In this document: piece after piece, positions 18,243-27,751 of the stretch
Position numbering within the stretch: position 1 is the first letter of the stretch
Layout of the letters: the number at the start of each line of letters is the position of its first letter
Source: Pelagibacteraceae bacterium AG-426-G09
Lineage (GTDB): Bacteria; Pseudomonadota; Alphaproteobacteria; Pelagibacterales; Pelagibacteraceae
Length of the DNA stretch: 64,000 nt
Assembly (NCBI GenBank): GCA_003210075.1
Contig: QCNR01000002.1
Span: 19,811 to 83,810 of the forward strand
Reading direction: 5' to 3'
The notes under the pieces: model-generated
Databases searched by the model: none
Seen by the model: the letters and a program-made list of their open reading frames with translations, nothing else
What the model was told of the DNA's origin: nothing
Translations under genes and position numbers: made by a program

Positions 18243-19676
18243 TTAACTCCAACCGCCAACTGATTTAACTTCTAGAAATTCTATTAATCCTTCTTTCCCT
18301 GCTTCTCTTCCAATTCCAGAATGTTTATAACCACCAAATGGTGCATCAACAGCAATTCCTGCACCATTAACATCAACCATTCCTGACCTTAATTTTCTTG
18401 CTACTCTTTGAACCTTTTTCCCATCCTGAGTTTGTATATAATTTGTTAAACCATAATCAGTATCATTTGCTATTTCTATTGCTTCTTCCTCAGTTTCAAA
18501 AGGTATAACTGATAAAACAGGGCCGAAAATTTCTGTTCTAGCAATATTCATACTATTGTTAACGTCTGCAAATACTGTTGGTTTTACATAGTAACCATCT
18601 TTTAAACCATCAGGTTTTCCTGGACCTCCTGAAACTAGTTTGGCACCTTCATCAATCCCTTTTTGAATTAGTCCCTGAATTTTGTTGAATTGAGTTTCAG
18701 AAATGACCGGTCCTATGTGCTCTCCTTCTTTATTTGGATCATCAACCTTAAAATCATCAGCATATTTTTTTAATCTTTGAACAGCCTCATCATACATAGA
18801 TTTTTCCACCAACATTCTAGTTGGAGCGTTACATGATTGACCAGAATTTCTAAAACATCTCAAAGCACCTCTTTCAATGGCCTCTGGATCTGCATCTTTA
18901 AATATTATGTTGGCCCCTTTTCCACCCAGTTCTAAGCTTACACGCTTAAAGTCCTTTGCAGCATTTTGAGATATTAAAGCTCCTGCTCTTGTTGATCCAG
19001 TAAATGAAATCATATTTACATCAGGATGACTAGTCAGAGCATCACCAGTAATAGCTCCATCTCCATTTACCAAATTAAAAACACCCTTTGGAAATCCCGC
19101 TTCATCAATTAATTCTGCAATAATAATTGCTGATAGTGGTGCAAGTTCTGAAGGCTTTAAAACCATTGTGCATCCAGCTGCAAGTGCTGGTATAACTTTT
19201 AAACAAACTTGATTTATAGGCCAATTCCAGGGAGTTATTAATGCACAAACACCTTTCGGCTCATATAAAATTCTTTGATTTTTTGCATGATCTCCTAATC
19301 CTTTTTCAAATTCAAAATCTTTTAGATATCTAATAAACGATTTAATATGACTTGCTCCAGTTCCAGTTTGGAGTTTAGTTGAAAAGTCCTTTGGTGCTCC
19401 CATTTCTAAAGTAATTGCTTCAGAAATATCGTTCCATCTTTTTTTATATAAAACATAAAGTTTTTCTAATAACTCAATTCTCTCTTCCTTAGTTGAAAAT
19501 CCCCAGTTATTAAATGCTTCTTTCGCAGCAACAACAGCATCATGAATATCTTCTTTTCCACCTAAAGAGATTACCGCACATGCTTTTTCTGTTGCAGGAT
19601 TAATAACTTCAATATTTTGTTTATTTTTTGGTGCTACCCAGGCACCATTAATATAAAAATTTTTCTTTTCTAACAT
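18243..19676 (-). CDS. Aldehyde dehydrogenase family protein
   Basis: ALITPWNWPINQ, SFTGSTRAG, LELGGKGANI, NSGQSCNAPTR, EIFGPVLSV. Confidence 0.9.
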   Translation of the reverse strand: MLEKKNFYINGAWVAPKNKQNIEVINPATEKACAVISLGGKEDIHDAVVAAKEAFNNWGFSTKEERIELLEKLYVLYKKRWNDISEAITLEMGAPKDFSTKLQTGTGASHIKSFIRYLKDFEFEKGLGDHAKNQRILYEPKGVCALITPWNWPINQVCLKVIPALAAGCTMVLKPSELAPLSAIIIAELIDEAGFPKGVFNLVNGDGAITGDALTSHPDVNMISFTGSTRAGALISQNAAKDFKRVSLELGGKGANIIFKDADPEAIERGALRCFRNSGQSCNAPTRMLVEKSMYDEAVQRLKKYADDFKVDDPNKEGEHIGPVISETQFNKIQGLIQKGIDEGAKLVSGGPGKPDGLKDGYYVKPTVFADVNNSMNIARTEIFGPVLSVIPFETEEEAIEIANDTDYGLTNYIQTQDGKKVQRVARKLRSGMVDVNGAGIAVDAPFGGYKHSGIGREAGKEGLIEFLEVKSVGGWS

Positions 19677-19696
19677 ATTTAAAAATTATCCTTTCT

Positions 19697-20656
19697 TTAT
19701 TTTTTTGCAAATAAATTTGTTAATTCATATACTATAGTTGCCGCTGCTAATGACGTAACCTCAGCATGATCATATGCTGGAGCTACCTCAACTACATCTG
19801 CTGAAATTAAATTCATACCTGAAAGACCTCTTATAACATTTACAATTTCTCTTGTAGTCATTCCAGCAATTTCAGGTGTACCAGTTCCAGGTGCAAAAGC
19901 TGGATCTAAAACATCTATATCTATTGATAAATATAAAGCATTATTGCCTACTCTCTTCTTAATTCTATCAACTATTTTATCAATACCTTCAGTTTGAAAA
20001 TCATCACAATGAATAATTTTAAATCCAAAACTTTCGTCATTTTTAATATCGTCTCTACTATAAAGTGGACCTCTTATTCCAACATGCATTGAGGCATCAT
20101 CTAAAAATAATCTTTCCTCTCTTGCTCTTCTGAATGGGGTTCCATGAGTATAAGGCGCTCCAAAATAAGTATCCCAAGTATCTAAATGTGCATCGAAATG
20201 AACTAACGCTACAGGCCCTTCATTAATTTTATTAATTGCTCTTAAAAGTGGAAATGCAATCGTGTGATCTCCGCCCATACTAATTATTCCTCCAGTTTTT
20301 TGTAAAAGATCATAAGCGCCATCCTCGATTTGTTTTATTGCTTCATCAATATTGAATGGATTACATGTGATGTCACCAGCATCTGCAACTTGCTGAACTT
20401 TAAATGGTTCAACATCATAATTTGGATGGTAGTTTGTTCTTAAGTGTCTTGATGCTTGTCTAATACTTTGAGGACCGAATCTTGCTCCAGGCCTGTAACT
20501 TGTCCCAGCATCAAATGGTATACCTACAATTGCTACATCACAACTTTCAACGTCTCTTAGTTCTGGTAATCTTGCAAAAGTTGATGGACCTGCGAATCTT
20601 GGAACTTTAGTTCCACTTACTGGTTGAATTGGATTTTTATTTTTTTCTTTTTTCAT
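19697..20656 (-). CDS. speB: Agmatinase / ureohydrolase family protein
   Basis: GGDHTIAFPLLRA, HFDAHLDTWD, SIDIDVLDPAFAPGTGTPE manganese-binding motifs. Confidence 0.85.
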   Translation of the reverse strand: MKKEKNKNPIQPVSGTKVPRFAGPSTFARLPELRDVESCDVAIVGIPFDAGTSYRPGARFGPQSIRQASRHLRTNYHPNYDVEPFKVQQVADAGDITCNPFNIDEAIKQIEDGAYDLLQKTGGIISMGGDHTIAFPLLRAINKINEGPVALVHFDAHLDTWDTYFGAPYTHGTPFRRAREERLFLDDASMHVGIRGPLYSRDDIKNDESFGFKIIHCDDFQTEGIDKIVDRIKKRVGNNALYLSIDIDVLDPAFAPGTGTPEIAGMTTREIVNVIRGLSGMNLISADVVEVAPAYDHAEVTSLAAATIVYELTNLFAKK

Positions 20657-20708
20657 TTATAAAAATGTAAGTTAATATAATCTTATACAATTCGTCTATA
20701 ACTATTTA

Positions 20709-21440
20709 ATGAGAATACTATTAATTTTAATTTCAATTGCCTTTATTACACCTGTTAAAGCTGATGAAATATATAATTTAATTAAAATACCTAATTTGGA
20801 TATATATAAAATCGATACAAAAAATAAAATTAGATATTTAAATACAAGTAATGATTTTAGAATTGGTTTAGAGAAAAATATAACTTGTGCCAGAACTGAT
20901 TCGAATAACCTTAGTAATAAGTTTTTGATAATAGAAAAAAACTTAAACAGTTACAGCCCTAGTTTTTTAAAAAAAAACAATATTAGATATTTAGTGATGT
21001 GTGAAAATTTATTTATTTCTAGTATCAACACTGGTGGAATACCTGATACTAAGAAAAGAACACTTATTATTGATATTAATTTTAATCCAAAATATTTTGA
21101 AAGAATGATACATCATGAAATTTTTCATATGATACAAAAGAGTAATTCTAAATATTTTGACGAGGAAAAATGGGTTTCATTAAATACAGAAGACTTTGAA
21201 TATGCGAAATGTTCTACTTGTTCAGATCGTTTAAATTTGGATCTTTATAAAAATACAGAAGGTTTTTTGACAGAGTACTCTAAATCAATTCCATCTGAGG
21301 ATATGGCTGAAGTATTTTCATTTTTAATGACGGATAAAGCTAAGGTTGAGGATAAATCGGACAATGATATAATTTTAAAAAATAAGATAAATTTTATTAA
21401 ATCTAGCTTATCAAAAATAGATAGTTCATTTAAATTTTAA
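20709..21440 (+). CDS. Secreted putative zinc metallopeptidase (HExxH)
   Basis: Signal-peptide-like N-terminus; MIHHEIFHMI with downstream SEDMAEVFSFL. Confidence 0.55.
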   Translation: MRILLILISIAFITPVKADEIYNLIKIPNLDIYKIDTKNKIRYLNTSNDFRIGLEKNITCARTDSNNLSNKFLIIEKNLNSYSPSFLKKNNIRYLVMCENLFISSINTGGIPDTKKRTLIIDINFNPKYFERMIHHEIFHMIQKSNSKYFDEEKWVSLNTEDFEYAKCSTCSDRLNLDLYKNTEGFLTEYSKSIPSEDMAEVFSFLMTDKAKVEDKSDNDIILKNKINFIKSSLSKIDSSFKF

Positions 21441-22084
21441 TGATCAACAAAGTTAAGGTCTCATTTTCTGAAAAAATATTATTTGTTTTTCTTATTTTAC
21501 TATTTCTGATCACTTTTGGCTCATATTTTTTATTGAAAGATAAATGTTTATTTGTAAAAAAAATTAATCTGAATGAAGTAAATTTTGCAAATAAAGAAAA
21601 TATTGTTGTTATGAATGTAGAATGTGGAAATGTTATAATAGAATTAGATCCTGCTATCTCTCCAAATTCAGTGGAACGTTTTAAATCATTAATAAAAAAT
21701 GGATCCTATGATGGCTCAACATTTTATAGAGTTATTAAAGATACTTTGATTCAAGCAGGTGATTTAGAGTACGGTAATATTGATGATATTAACTATACAA
21801 AAATAGGAACAGGTAAATCAGGTCTGGGATTATTGAAATCTGAACTTAGCGATGAATTTGAATTTAAAAAAGGTAGTGTGGCGTTTGCAAGAAAAGATAA
21901 TTTTGATACAGAAGACAGTGAATTTTTTATTACTTTGAAAGATATTCCTATATATCAAGGAGAATATACACCGTTAGGTAAAGTTATTTATGGAATTGAC
22001 GCTTTAGAAAAAATTAAATCAGGAAATAAGTCAGCATATGTTTTAAGGCCTGACTATATAAATTATTTTAAATTGTTAGACTAA
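21440..22084 (+). CDS. Membrane-anchored cyclophilin-type peptidyl-prolyl isomerase
   Basis: N-terminal TM; CGNVIIELDPAISPNSVERFKSLIKNGSYDGSTFYRVI. Confidence 0.75.
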   Translation: MINKVKVSFSEKILFVFLILLFLITFGSYFLLKDKCLFVKKINLNEVNFANKENIVVMNVECGNVIIELDPAISPNSVERFKSLIKNGSYDGSTFYRVIKDTLIQAGDLEYGNIDDINYTKIGTGKSGLGLLKSELSDEFEFKKGSVAFARKDNFDTEDSEFFITLKDIPIYQGEYTPLGKVIYGIDALEKIKSGNKSAYVLRPDYINYFKLLD

Positions 22085-24303
22085 TTTACTAATGGTTTTC
22101 CAGTAGCTAATGTATGTTTAATTCTTTCTTGAGTTTTTTTATTTTCAATTAATTTCATAAAAGCATCTAATTCTAATTTAAAAAATTCATCCTCTGAAAT
22201 TGTTTTATCTAAAGTTGTATCTCCACCACTCAAAACATTTGCTAGCTCCATTCCAACAACCATACCATGATCTAAAATAACTTTTTCGTTGTATAATTTT
22301 TCTAATATTTTAACCATTTTTTCCTTCAAAGGTTTTCCTGAAAGTTTAAACTTACATTGAGCAGGAGGTATGAAATTTTTATTTTCATCTAGCAGTTTTT
22401 TTGATGCAGAAAATAAGCTATTTCTATTCATAATTTTTTTGTCCTCAGGCTTTAAATATTTTAAAGGTTCGGCTTCAACTGGTGAGGTTGCTGTCTTAGC
22501 ATAACCAATTATATCGAACACTTTTAATGGTGCATAATCTGGGTCTTTCTTTGCCTCATCTGTTTGTGACCATCTCCACAACATTTCTTTACAACCTCCT
22601 CCTGCGGGAATTAAACCTACGATGGTTTCAACTAAACCAATTACTATGTTTGTATGTGATGCAACAAAATTACTTTGAACTAATACCTCAAAACCTCCAC
22701 CCAAAGTTAAACCTGATGGGGCCGAGACAACAGGATATTTTGAATATTTTAGTTCTTTACAAGTATCTTGAAAATATTTAATAAATTTTTCTACAGATTT
22801 TAAATCTCTGTTATCTACAAAATTCATTGTATAAGTTAAATTTACACCAGCAGAAAATTGCATACTTTCATTCATAATTATTAAAGGTTTATCTGTTGCT
22901 GCCTTTAGTGCATCCATCGAATCATAATCGAGAGCATTAGCTTTAGTTGTAAATTCAACAATATTGAAATCTTTAAATCTATGAGTAATCGCAGATTTGT
23001 TTTTTTCTAATTTTAAAGCCTGAGGTCGAATTTTACCAAGTGTTTCAATATTTGTATAAAGCTGTCTTTCACCATAAAAATTTTCATTTTTAGATTTTGA
23101 TAAATCTTCAAGAAATTTATTTCCTTCAAATTCATCTACTCTTTCAAAAAAATTTTTTACACCTATTTCTTTTAACATTTCAAATGGACCCATTGCCCAA
23201 TTGAAACCAAGTCTCATTGCTTCATCTATGTCGTTAAATTTATCTGTTATTCCTGGAACTAATGAAGATGCGTATTTTATTATTTTAGAGATCACTGACC
23301 ATGCATAATCTCCATACTTATCTTTTCGACTTATCAAGTTATTGATATCTGTAATTTCAATTTTAAGATCAATTTTTTTTGATGGTGAGTACTCGCCACT
23401 ATCTAAATTTATTGCCTCTAAAATCTTTTGATTATTTTCTTTATTCATCCGATAAAATCCACCTTTACCTTTTCTTCCAGTATAACCATTCTCAATTAAT
23501 TTATTTATTAGTGGAATATTTTTTGCAACTGGTTGGAAAGGATCGTTTTCAGGAAGTTCTTTAATAAAACTTTTCAATACATCTGCCATTAGATCAATTC
23601 CAATCAAATCATAGAGACCAAAAACACCTGTTTTGGGGACTCCCATTGGTCTACCAAATACTGCATCGGCTTCCTCTATAGATAATTTCATTTTAAATGC
23701 TTCGGTCATTGCGACTTGCATCGCATATACGCCAATTCTATTTCCTAAAAATCCTGGTGTATCATTACAAACTATAGCTCCTTTACCAAGTTCTTCCTCA
23801 CAAAAATTTTTAAGTGAATTAATTTTATTAAGATCATTATTTTCATTTTTCACAATTTCTAATAAACCCATGTATCTAACGGGGTTAAAGAAATGAGTTA
23901 TACAAAAATCTTTCTTTTCTTCATTTGTTAATTTTTCAGATAAAACTTTAATAGGAATAGATGAAGTGTTAGATGAAACTATCGCTCCATCTTTTCTATT
24001 TTTAAATATTTTTTCATAAATATTATGTTTAATATCTATTCTTTCAACAACTGCCTCAACTATCCAATCGGCTTCTTTAACAACATCGAAGTTGTCATTA
24101 ATGTTTCCAACTTTGATATTTTCTATTTTTGATTTATCTATTAAAAGAGGCGGTCTTGATTTATAAATCCTATCTCTAGCTTTTTCACTTATTTCAGTTT
24201 TAAGATCTAAAAGTGTAACTGGGACATTTGCGTTGCACAAATGAGCAGCTATACCACTTCCCATTGTACCCGATCCAATAATTACTACTTTTTTTATATC
24301 CAT
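22081..24303 (-). CDS. 3-hydroxyacyl-CoA dehydrogenase / enoyl-CoA hydratase fusion (FadN-like domain order)
   Basis: N-terminal VVIIGSGTMGSGIAAHL Rossmann and 3HCDH domains; C-terminal crotonase-like LTLGGGFEVLVQSNF. Confidence 0.85.
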   Translation of the reverse strand: MDIKKVVIIGSGTMGSGIAAHLCNANVPVTLLDLKTEISEKARDRIYKSRPPLLIDKSKIENIKVGNINDNFDVVKEADWIVEAVVERIDIKHNIYEKIFKNRKDGAIVSSNTSSIPIKVLSEKLTNEEKKDFCITHFFNPVRYMGLLEIVKNENNDLNKINSLKNFCEEELGKGAIVCNDTPGFLGNRIGVYAMQVAMTEAFKMKLSIEEADAVFGRPMGVPKTGVFGLYDLIGIDLMADVLKSFIKELPENDPFQPVAKNIPLINKLIENGYTGRKGKGGFYRMNKENNQKILEAINLDSGEYSPSKKIDLKIEITDINNLISRKDKYGDYAWSVISKIIKYASSLVPGITDKFNDIDEAMRLGFNWAMGPFEMLKEIGVKNFFERVDEFEGNKFLEDLSKSKNENFYGERQLYTNIETLGKIRPQALKLEKNKSAITHRFKDFNIVEFTTKANALDYDSMDALKAATDKPLIIMNESMQFSAGVNLTYTMNFVDNRDLKSVEKFIKYFQDTCKELKYSKYPVVSAPSGLTLGGGFEVLVQSNFVASHTNIVIGLVETIVGLIPAGGGCKEMLWRWSQTDEAKKDPDYAPLKVFDIIGYAKTATSPVEAEPLKYLKPEDKKIMNRNSLFSASKKLLDENKNFIPPAQCKFKLSGKPLKEKMVKILEKLYNEKVILDHGMVVGMELANVLSGGDTTLDKTISEDEFFKLELDAFMKLIENKKTQERIKHTLATGKPLVN

Positions 24304-24340
24304 TTTAAGATTGTATATATCAATAGACTATTTAGGTAAA

Positions 24341-25195
24341 TTATCTATTTATTCCTCTTAACCTCTCAGATCTTCTTCTAAGAAGCTCGGCGCTCACCAG
24401 AATTAAAACTGACAAAACAATTAAACAAGTCGCGACTGCTAAGATTGTTGGGCTTAGCTGTTCTCTTAAACCTGTCCACATTTGAATTGGAATTGTTGTA
24501 TTATCTAATCCTGCTAAAAATAGGACAACTACAACCTCATCAAAAGATGTAACAAAAGCAAATAATCCCCCAGAGATAACTCCTGGCAAAATTAATGGAA
24601 GAGTAATTTTCATAAAAGTATTAACTGGATTGCTGCCCAAACTAGCTGCAGCTCTAGTTACACTATGATCAAATCCGGAAAGTGTTGCTGTAACTGTTAT
24701 TACAACAAAAGGTGTTCCCAAAATAATATGAGCAATTACAATTCCAAGATGTGTTGCTGCCAATCCAACTTTTGCTATAAAGAAAAAAATTGCAACACCT
24801 GAAATAATTAGTGGAACTATCATTGGCGATATCAATGTAGCCATAATCAAACCCTTGTAAGGCATATGTCTACTACTTAAACCTAATGCAGCAACTGTAC
24901 CTAAAATTACTGATCCAAGAGTTGCGAAAATCGCAATTATGAAACTATTTTTAGCCGCAAGTCCCCATGGGTTTTTTGTTCCGTAAATCATATCTTCATA
25001 CCATCTTAATGAAAATGCATCTGGATCAAGTCTTTTCATGCCATCTGAGAATACTAAAAATTCCTCAGCATTAAATGATAAAGGAAATATTACAAACAAT
25101 GGTGCAATTAAAAAGAAAAATACAAAAGTACAAATTCCTATATAGAAATAATGCCAAACTCTATATCGTGTCTCTGTATACTTCGGTAGTGCCAT
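24341..25195 (-). CDS. potC: ABC transporter permease, PotC type
   Basis: Multi-TM; EAA-loop AAASLGSNPVNTFMKITLPLILPGV. Confidence 0.85.
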   Translation of the reverse strand: MALPKYTETRYRVWHYFYIGICTFVFFFLIAPLFVIFPLSFNAEEFLVFSDGMKRLDPDAFSLRWYEDMIYGTKNPWGLAAKNSFIIAIFATLGSVILGTVAALGLSSRHMPYKGLIMATLISPMIVPLIISGVAIFFFIAKVGLAATHLGIVIAHIILGTPFVVITVTATLSGFDHSVTRAAASLGSNPVNTFMKITLPLILPGVISGGLFAFVTSFDEVVVVLFLAGLDNTTIPIQMWTGLREQLSPTILAVATCLIVLSVLILVSAELLRRRSERLRGINR

Positions 25196-25197
25196 AT

Positions 25198-26460
25198 TTA
25201 TCCTAATTTAATATTATCGACTCCAACTAATTTATTATAAATCCAATAAACAACTAAAACTCCGGTTAATAACATTAATCCCATCGCTGATGCAAAGCTC
25301 CAGTCTAATGTTGTTTTCATATGATATGCTATTTGGTTACTAATCAAGGTTCCTGAAGCACCTCCAACTAATGCTGGTGTAATGTAATATCCAATTGCTA
25401 AAATAAAAACTAATAAACATCCAGCACCGATTCCAGGAATTGTGAGTGGAAAGTAAACTTTCCAAAATGCTACAAACGGTGTTCCTCCTAAAGATTTTCC
25501 TGCTCTCATCAGGCTAGGAGATATTGTTTTCATAACACTATAAAGAGGTAGCACCATAAAAGGTAATAAAATCTGGGTCATTGCAACATATGTGCCTACT
25601 TTGTTATACATCATCTCAGGCCTATTATCGTCTGATACCAAGCCAATCATGACAAAAAAGTCATTCACAATTCCCTGCTGTTGTAGCAAGATCATCCAAC
25701 TAGCAGTTCTTACAAGTAATGAAGTCCAAAAAGGAAGAAGCACACAAATCATTAATAAGTTACTATATTTCATCGGTAGTGTTGCCAATAAATGTGCGAT
25801 TGGATAACCCATTAAAAAACAAAATACAGTTACAAAAAATGCAATTTCTAAAGTTCTCAGCCACAAAATTCTATGAATACGTCTATCTTCTTCTACTTGA
25901 GCAATTCCACCATTTTCATCAATGAATAAATCCATCCCTTTTAAATACTTTGCCATCGTATAAGGTGGTGCAGTTCTTTTTATTGCACGCCAATATTCTA
26001 CGTCATTGAATCGTTTATGAAGTGATGTGATTTGTTCTTTAAAACTTCCATTCTCATCAATTTTGTTTCTTTGAATTTGTCTAAATAATTTTTTTAAAAT
26101 TGTATTAAAACCATTTTTTTCTTTGTTTAATCTTTGTGCAAGCTTTCCATGTTCTTTATTTTCAACTAATTTTTTAAAATCTATATAAAAATTTTCAAAA
26201 ACACTCTCCTCTGGCATGTCTTGACCATCCCAGCTTTCCATCGATTTAAATGTATTTGGAAGCATATTGGTGATCATTTTATCATCAATACTTCTTGTAA
26301 ACATTTCCCCTATTGGAAAAACGTAAGTAATAATTAAGAATAATAATAATGGGCAAACAAGTAAAAAGGCTTTAATTTTATTCTTTCTTTCAGCCTTCTT
26401 TAGACTTTCCTCTAACGGTATGCCGTCGGTTGTTAATATTTTATTAGTTTCGCTGCTCAT
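25198..26460 (-). CDS. potB: ABC transporter permease, PotB type with long insert after TM1
   Basis: GKSLGGTPFVAFWKVYFPLTIPGIGAG EAA loop; 420 aa. Confidence 0.85.
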   Translation of the reverse strand: MSSETNKILTTDGIPLEESLKKAERKNKIKAFLLVCPLLLFLIITYVFPIGEMFTRSIDDKMITNMLPNTFKSMESWDGQDMPEESVFENFYIDFKKLVENKEHGKLAQRLNKEKNGFNTILKKLFRQIQRNKIDENGSFKEQITSLHKRFNDVEYWRAIKRTAPPYTMAKYLKGMDLFIDENGGIAQVEEDRRIHRILWLRTLEIAFFVTVFCFLMGYPIAHLLATLPMKYSNLLMICVLLPFWTSLLVRTASWMILLQQQGIVNDFFVMIGLVSDDNRPEMMYNKVGTYVAMTQILLPFMVLPLYSVMKTISPSLMRAGKSLGGTPFVAFWKVYFPLTIPGIGAGCLLVFILAIGYYITPALVGGASGTLISNQIAYHMKTTLDWSFASAMGLMLLTGVLVVYWIYNKLVGVDNIKLG

Positions 26461-26465
26461 AAAAA

Positions 26466-26491
26466 AAAGGGCGGTTAAACAACCGCCCTTT
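26466..26491 (-). terminator. Terminator between potD-like and potB-like genes
   Basis: AAAGGGCGGTT-AAAC-AACCGCCCTTT with T8 on the minus strand. Confidence 0.85.
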
Positions 26492-26528
26492 AAATATAGT
26501 ATATAATTAAAGTCTTTGAAACTTTAAA

Positions 26529-27644
26529 TTATAGTCCTGCTTTCATTGCTTCCCATTTTTCACCAAGTTCTGTGCCATTGTCTGCCCAGAAAAATGGATC
26601 TACTAAGAAGTAATTTTTAGTGTTATTTGGAGCTGTTGGCATTTGCGGCATCATTTCCGTTTTACCGTCTTTGTACCAAGGCTCATTCTTTTTGATAACA
26701 TCTAAAGATGATATTCTGTATGGTGCGTAAGCAATATACTTAGCACTACCAGCTAACATTTCTGTATTTGTCATCATAGCAAGAGCTTTCTTAGCATCAG
26801 CTTCGTTTGGTCCACCTTTTACAAGTGCAAAATATTCGTAGTCAAGACCTTGACCATCCCATACTTGTACAAGCGGTGCACCTTCGCCAACGATTGCATT
26901 AAAGAATCTTCCGTTCCAACCAGTTGCCATTACAACTTCACCACTCATTAAAAGTTCTGGTGGTTGAGCACCTGCTGACCAGAATACACATCCACCTTTT
27001 GGATCTGTACATAATGCTTTGATTTTATCCATAGCTCTTTGAACACCTTTTTCAGTTTCTAAAGCTTTGTAAATTTTCTCTCCACCTTTTCCTGGTTTAA
27101 TACCATCTGCTGCTAAAGCAATTTCTAAGTTTGTAAGAGCACTTTTGTAAATTGCTCTTTTACCTGGAAACTTTTTAGTGTTGAAAAAATCTTTGATAGT
27201 TTTTGGAGTACCTTTAACATTGTTTTTGTTATAAGCGTAGTTCCAAGAATATAAGATGTTTCCTACAGCACATTTACTTGGCATTGGTGCAAAGAAATCT
27301 TTGCTTGCAGGAGTTCCATCTGGAGCTGCTGGAAAGTCTTTGTCGAAATCAAATTCTACAAATATTCCTTCGTCACATCCATTGATGGTATCAAATGCAA
27401 ACACGTCAATAATATCCCACGTAATTGCACCTGCTTCTTTTTGAGCTTTAATTTCTGATAAACCACCTGAGTAGTCAACCCAATTAATCTCAATACCCAA
27501 TTTTGATGCAGTTGGGTCTCCATAACCTAACTTTTGCGACTCTGTGTATGCTCCACCCCATGACGCAACCGTAACTGCGAATGCTGAAGTAGTGATAGAC
27601 AATGCAAAAGATAAAGCTAGGAAAAGCTTTGTTAATTTTTTCAT
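26529..27644 (-). CDS. potD: Polyamine-type ABC solute-binding protein
   Basis: Signal peptide; VASWGGAYTESQKLGY; KKFPGKRAIYKS; GPNEADAKKAL. Confidence 0.85.
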   Translation of the reverse strand: MKKLTKLFLALSFALSITTSAFAVTVASWGGAYTESQKLGYGDPTASKLGIEINWVDYSGGLSEIKAQKEAGAITWDIIDVFAFDTINGCDEGIFVEFDFDKDFPAAPDGTPASKDFFAPMPSKCAVGNILYSWNYAYNKNNVKGTPKTIKDFFNTKKFPGKRAIYKSALTNLEIALAADGIKPGKGGEKIYKALETEKGVQRAMDKIKALCTDPKGGCVFWSAGAQPPELLMSGEVVMATGWNGRFFNAIVGEGAPLVQVWDGQGLDYEYFALVKGGPNEADAKKALAMMTNTEMLAGSAKYIAYAPYRISSLDVIKKNEPWYKDGKTEMMPQMPTAPNNTKNYFLVDPFFWADNGTELGEKWEAMKAGL

Positions 27645-27678
27645 TTATCCTCCGTTTAAACGTTTTTTTAAAAGAATA

Positions 27679-27707
27679 ATTACAACAATTTACAATTCAT
27701 AAGTCAA
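27679..27707 (-). promoter_or_regulatory. Sigma70-like promoter for potD-like gene
   Basis: Minus strand TTGACT-N17-TGTAAT (-35 at 27702-27707, -10 at 27679-27684). Confidence 0.5.
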
Positions 27708-27751
27708 CAGCTCAAAAATACTAAATGTGGATAATTTTAGAGTGATATTTG

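Noticed and set aside
27651-27662. CGTTTAAACG palindrome before the potD-like gene as an operator
   Set aside because: Short, AT-rich and adjacent to the ribosome site; expected by chance in such sequence.
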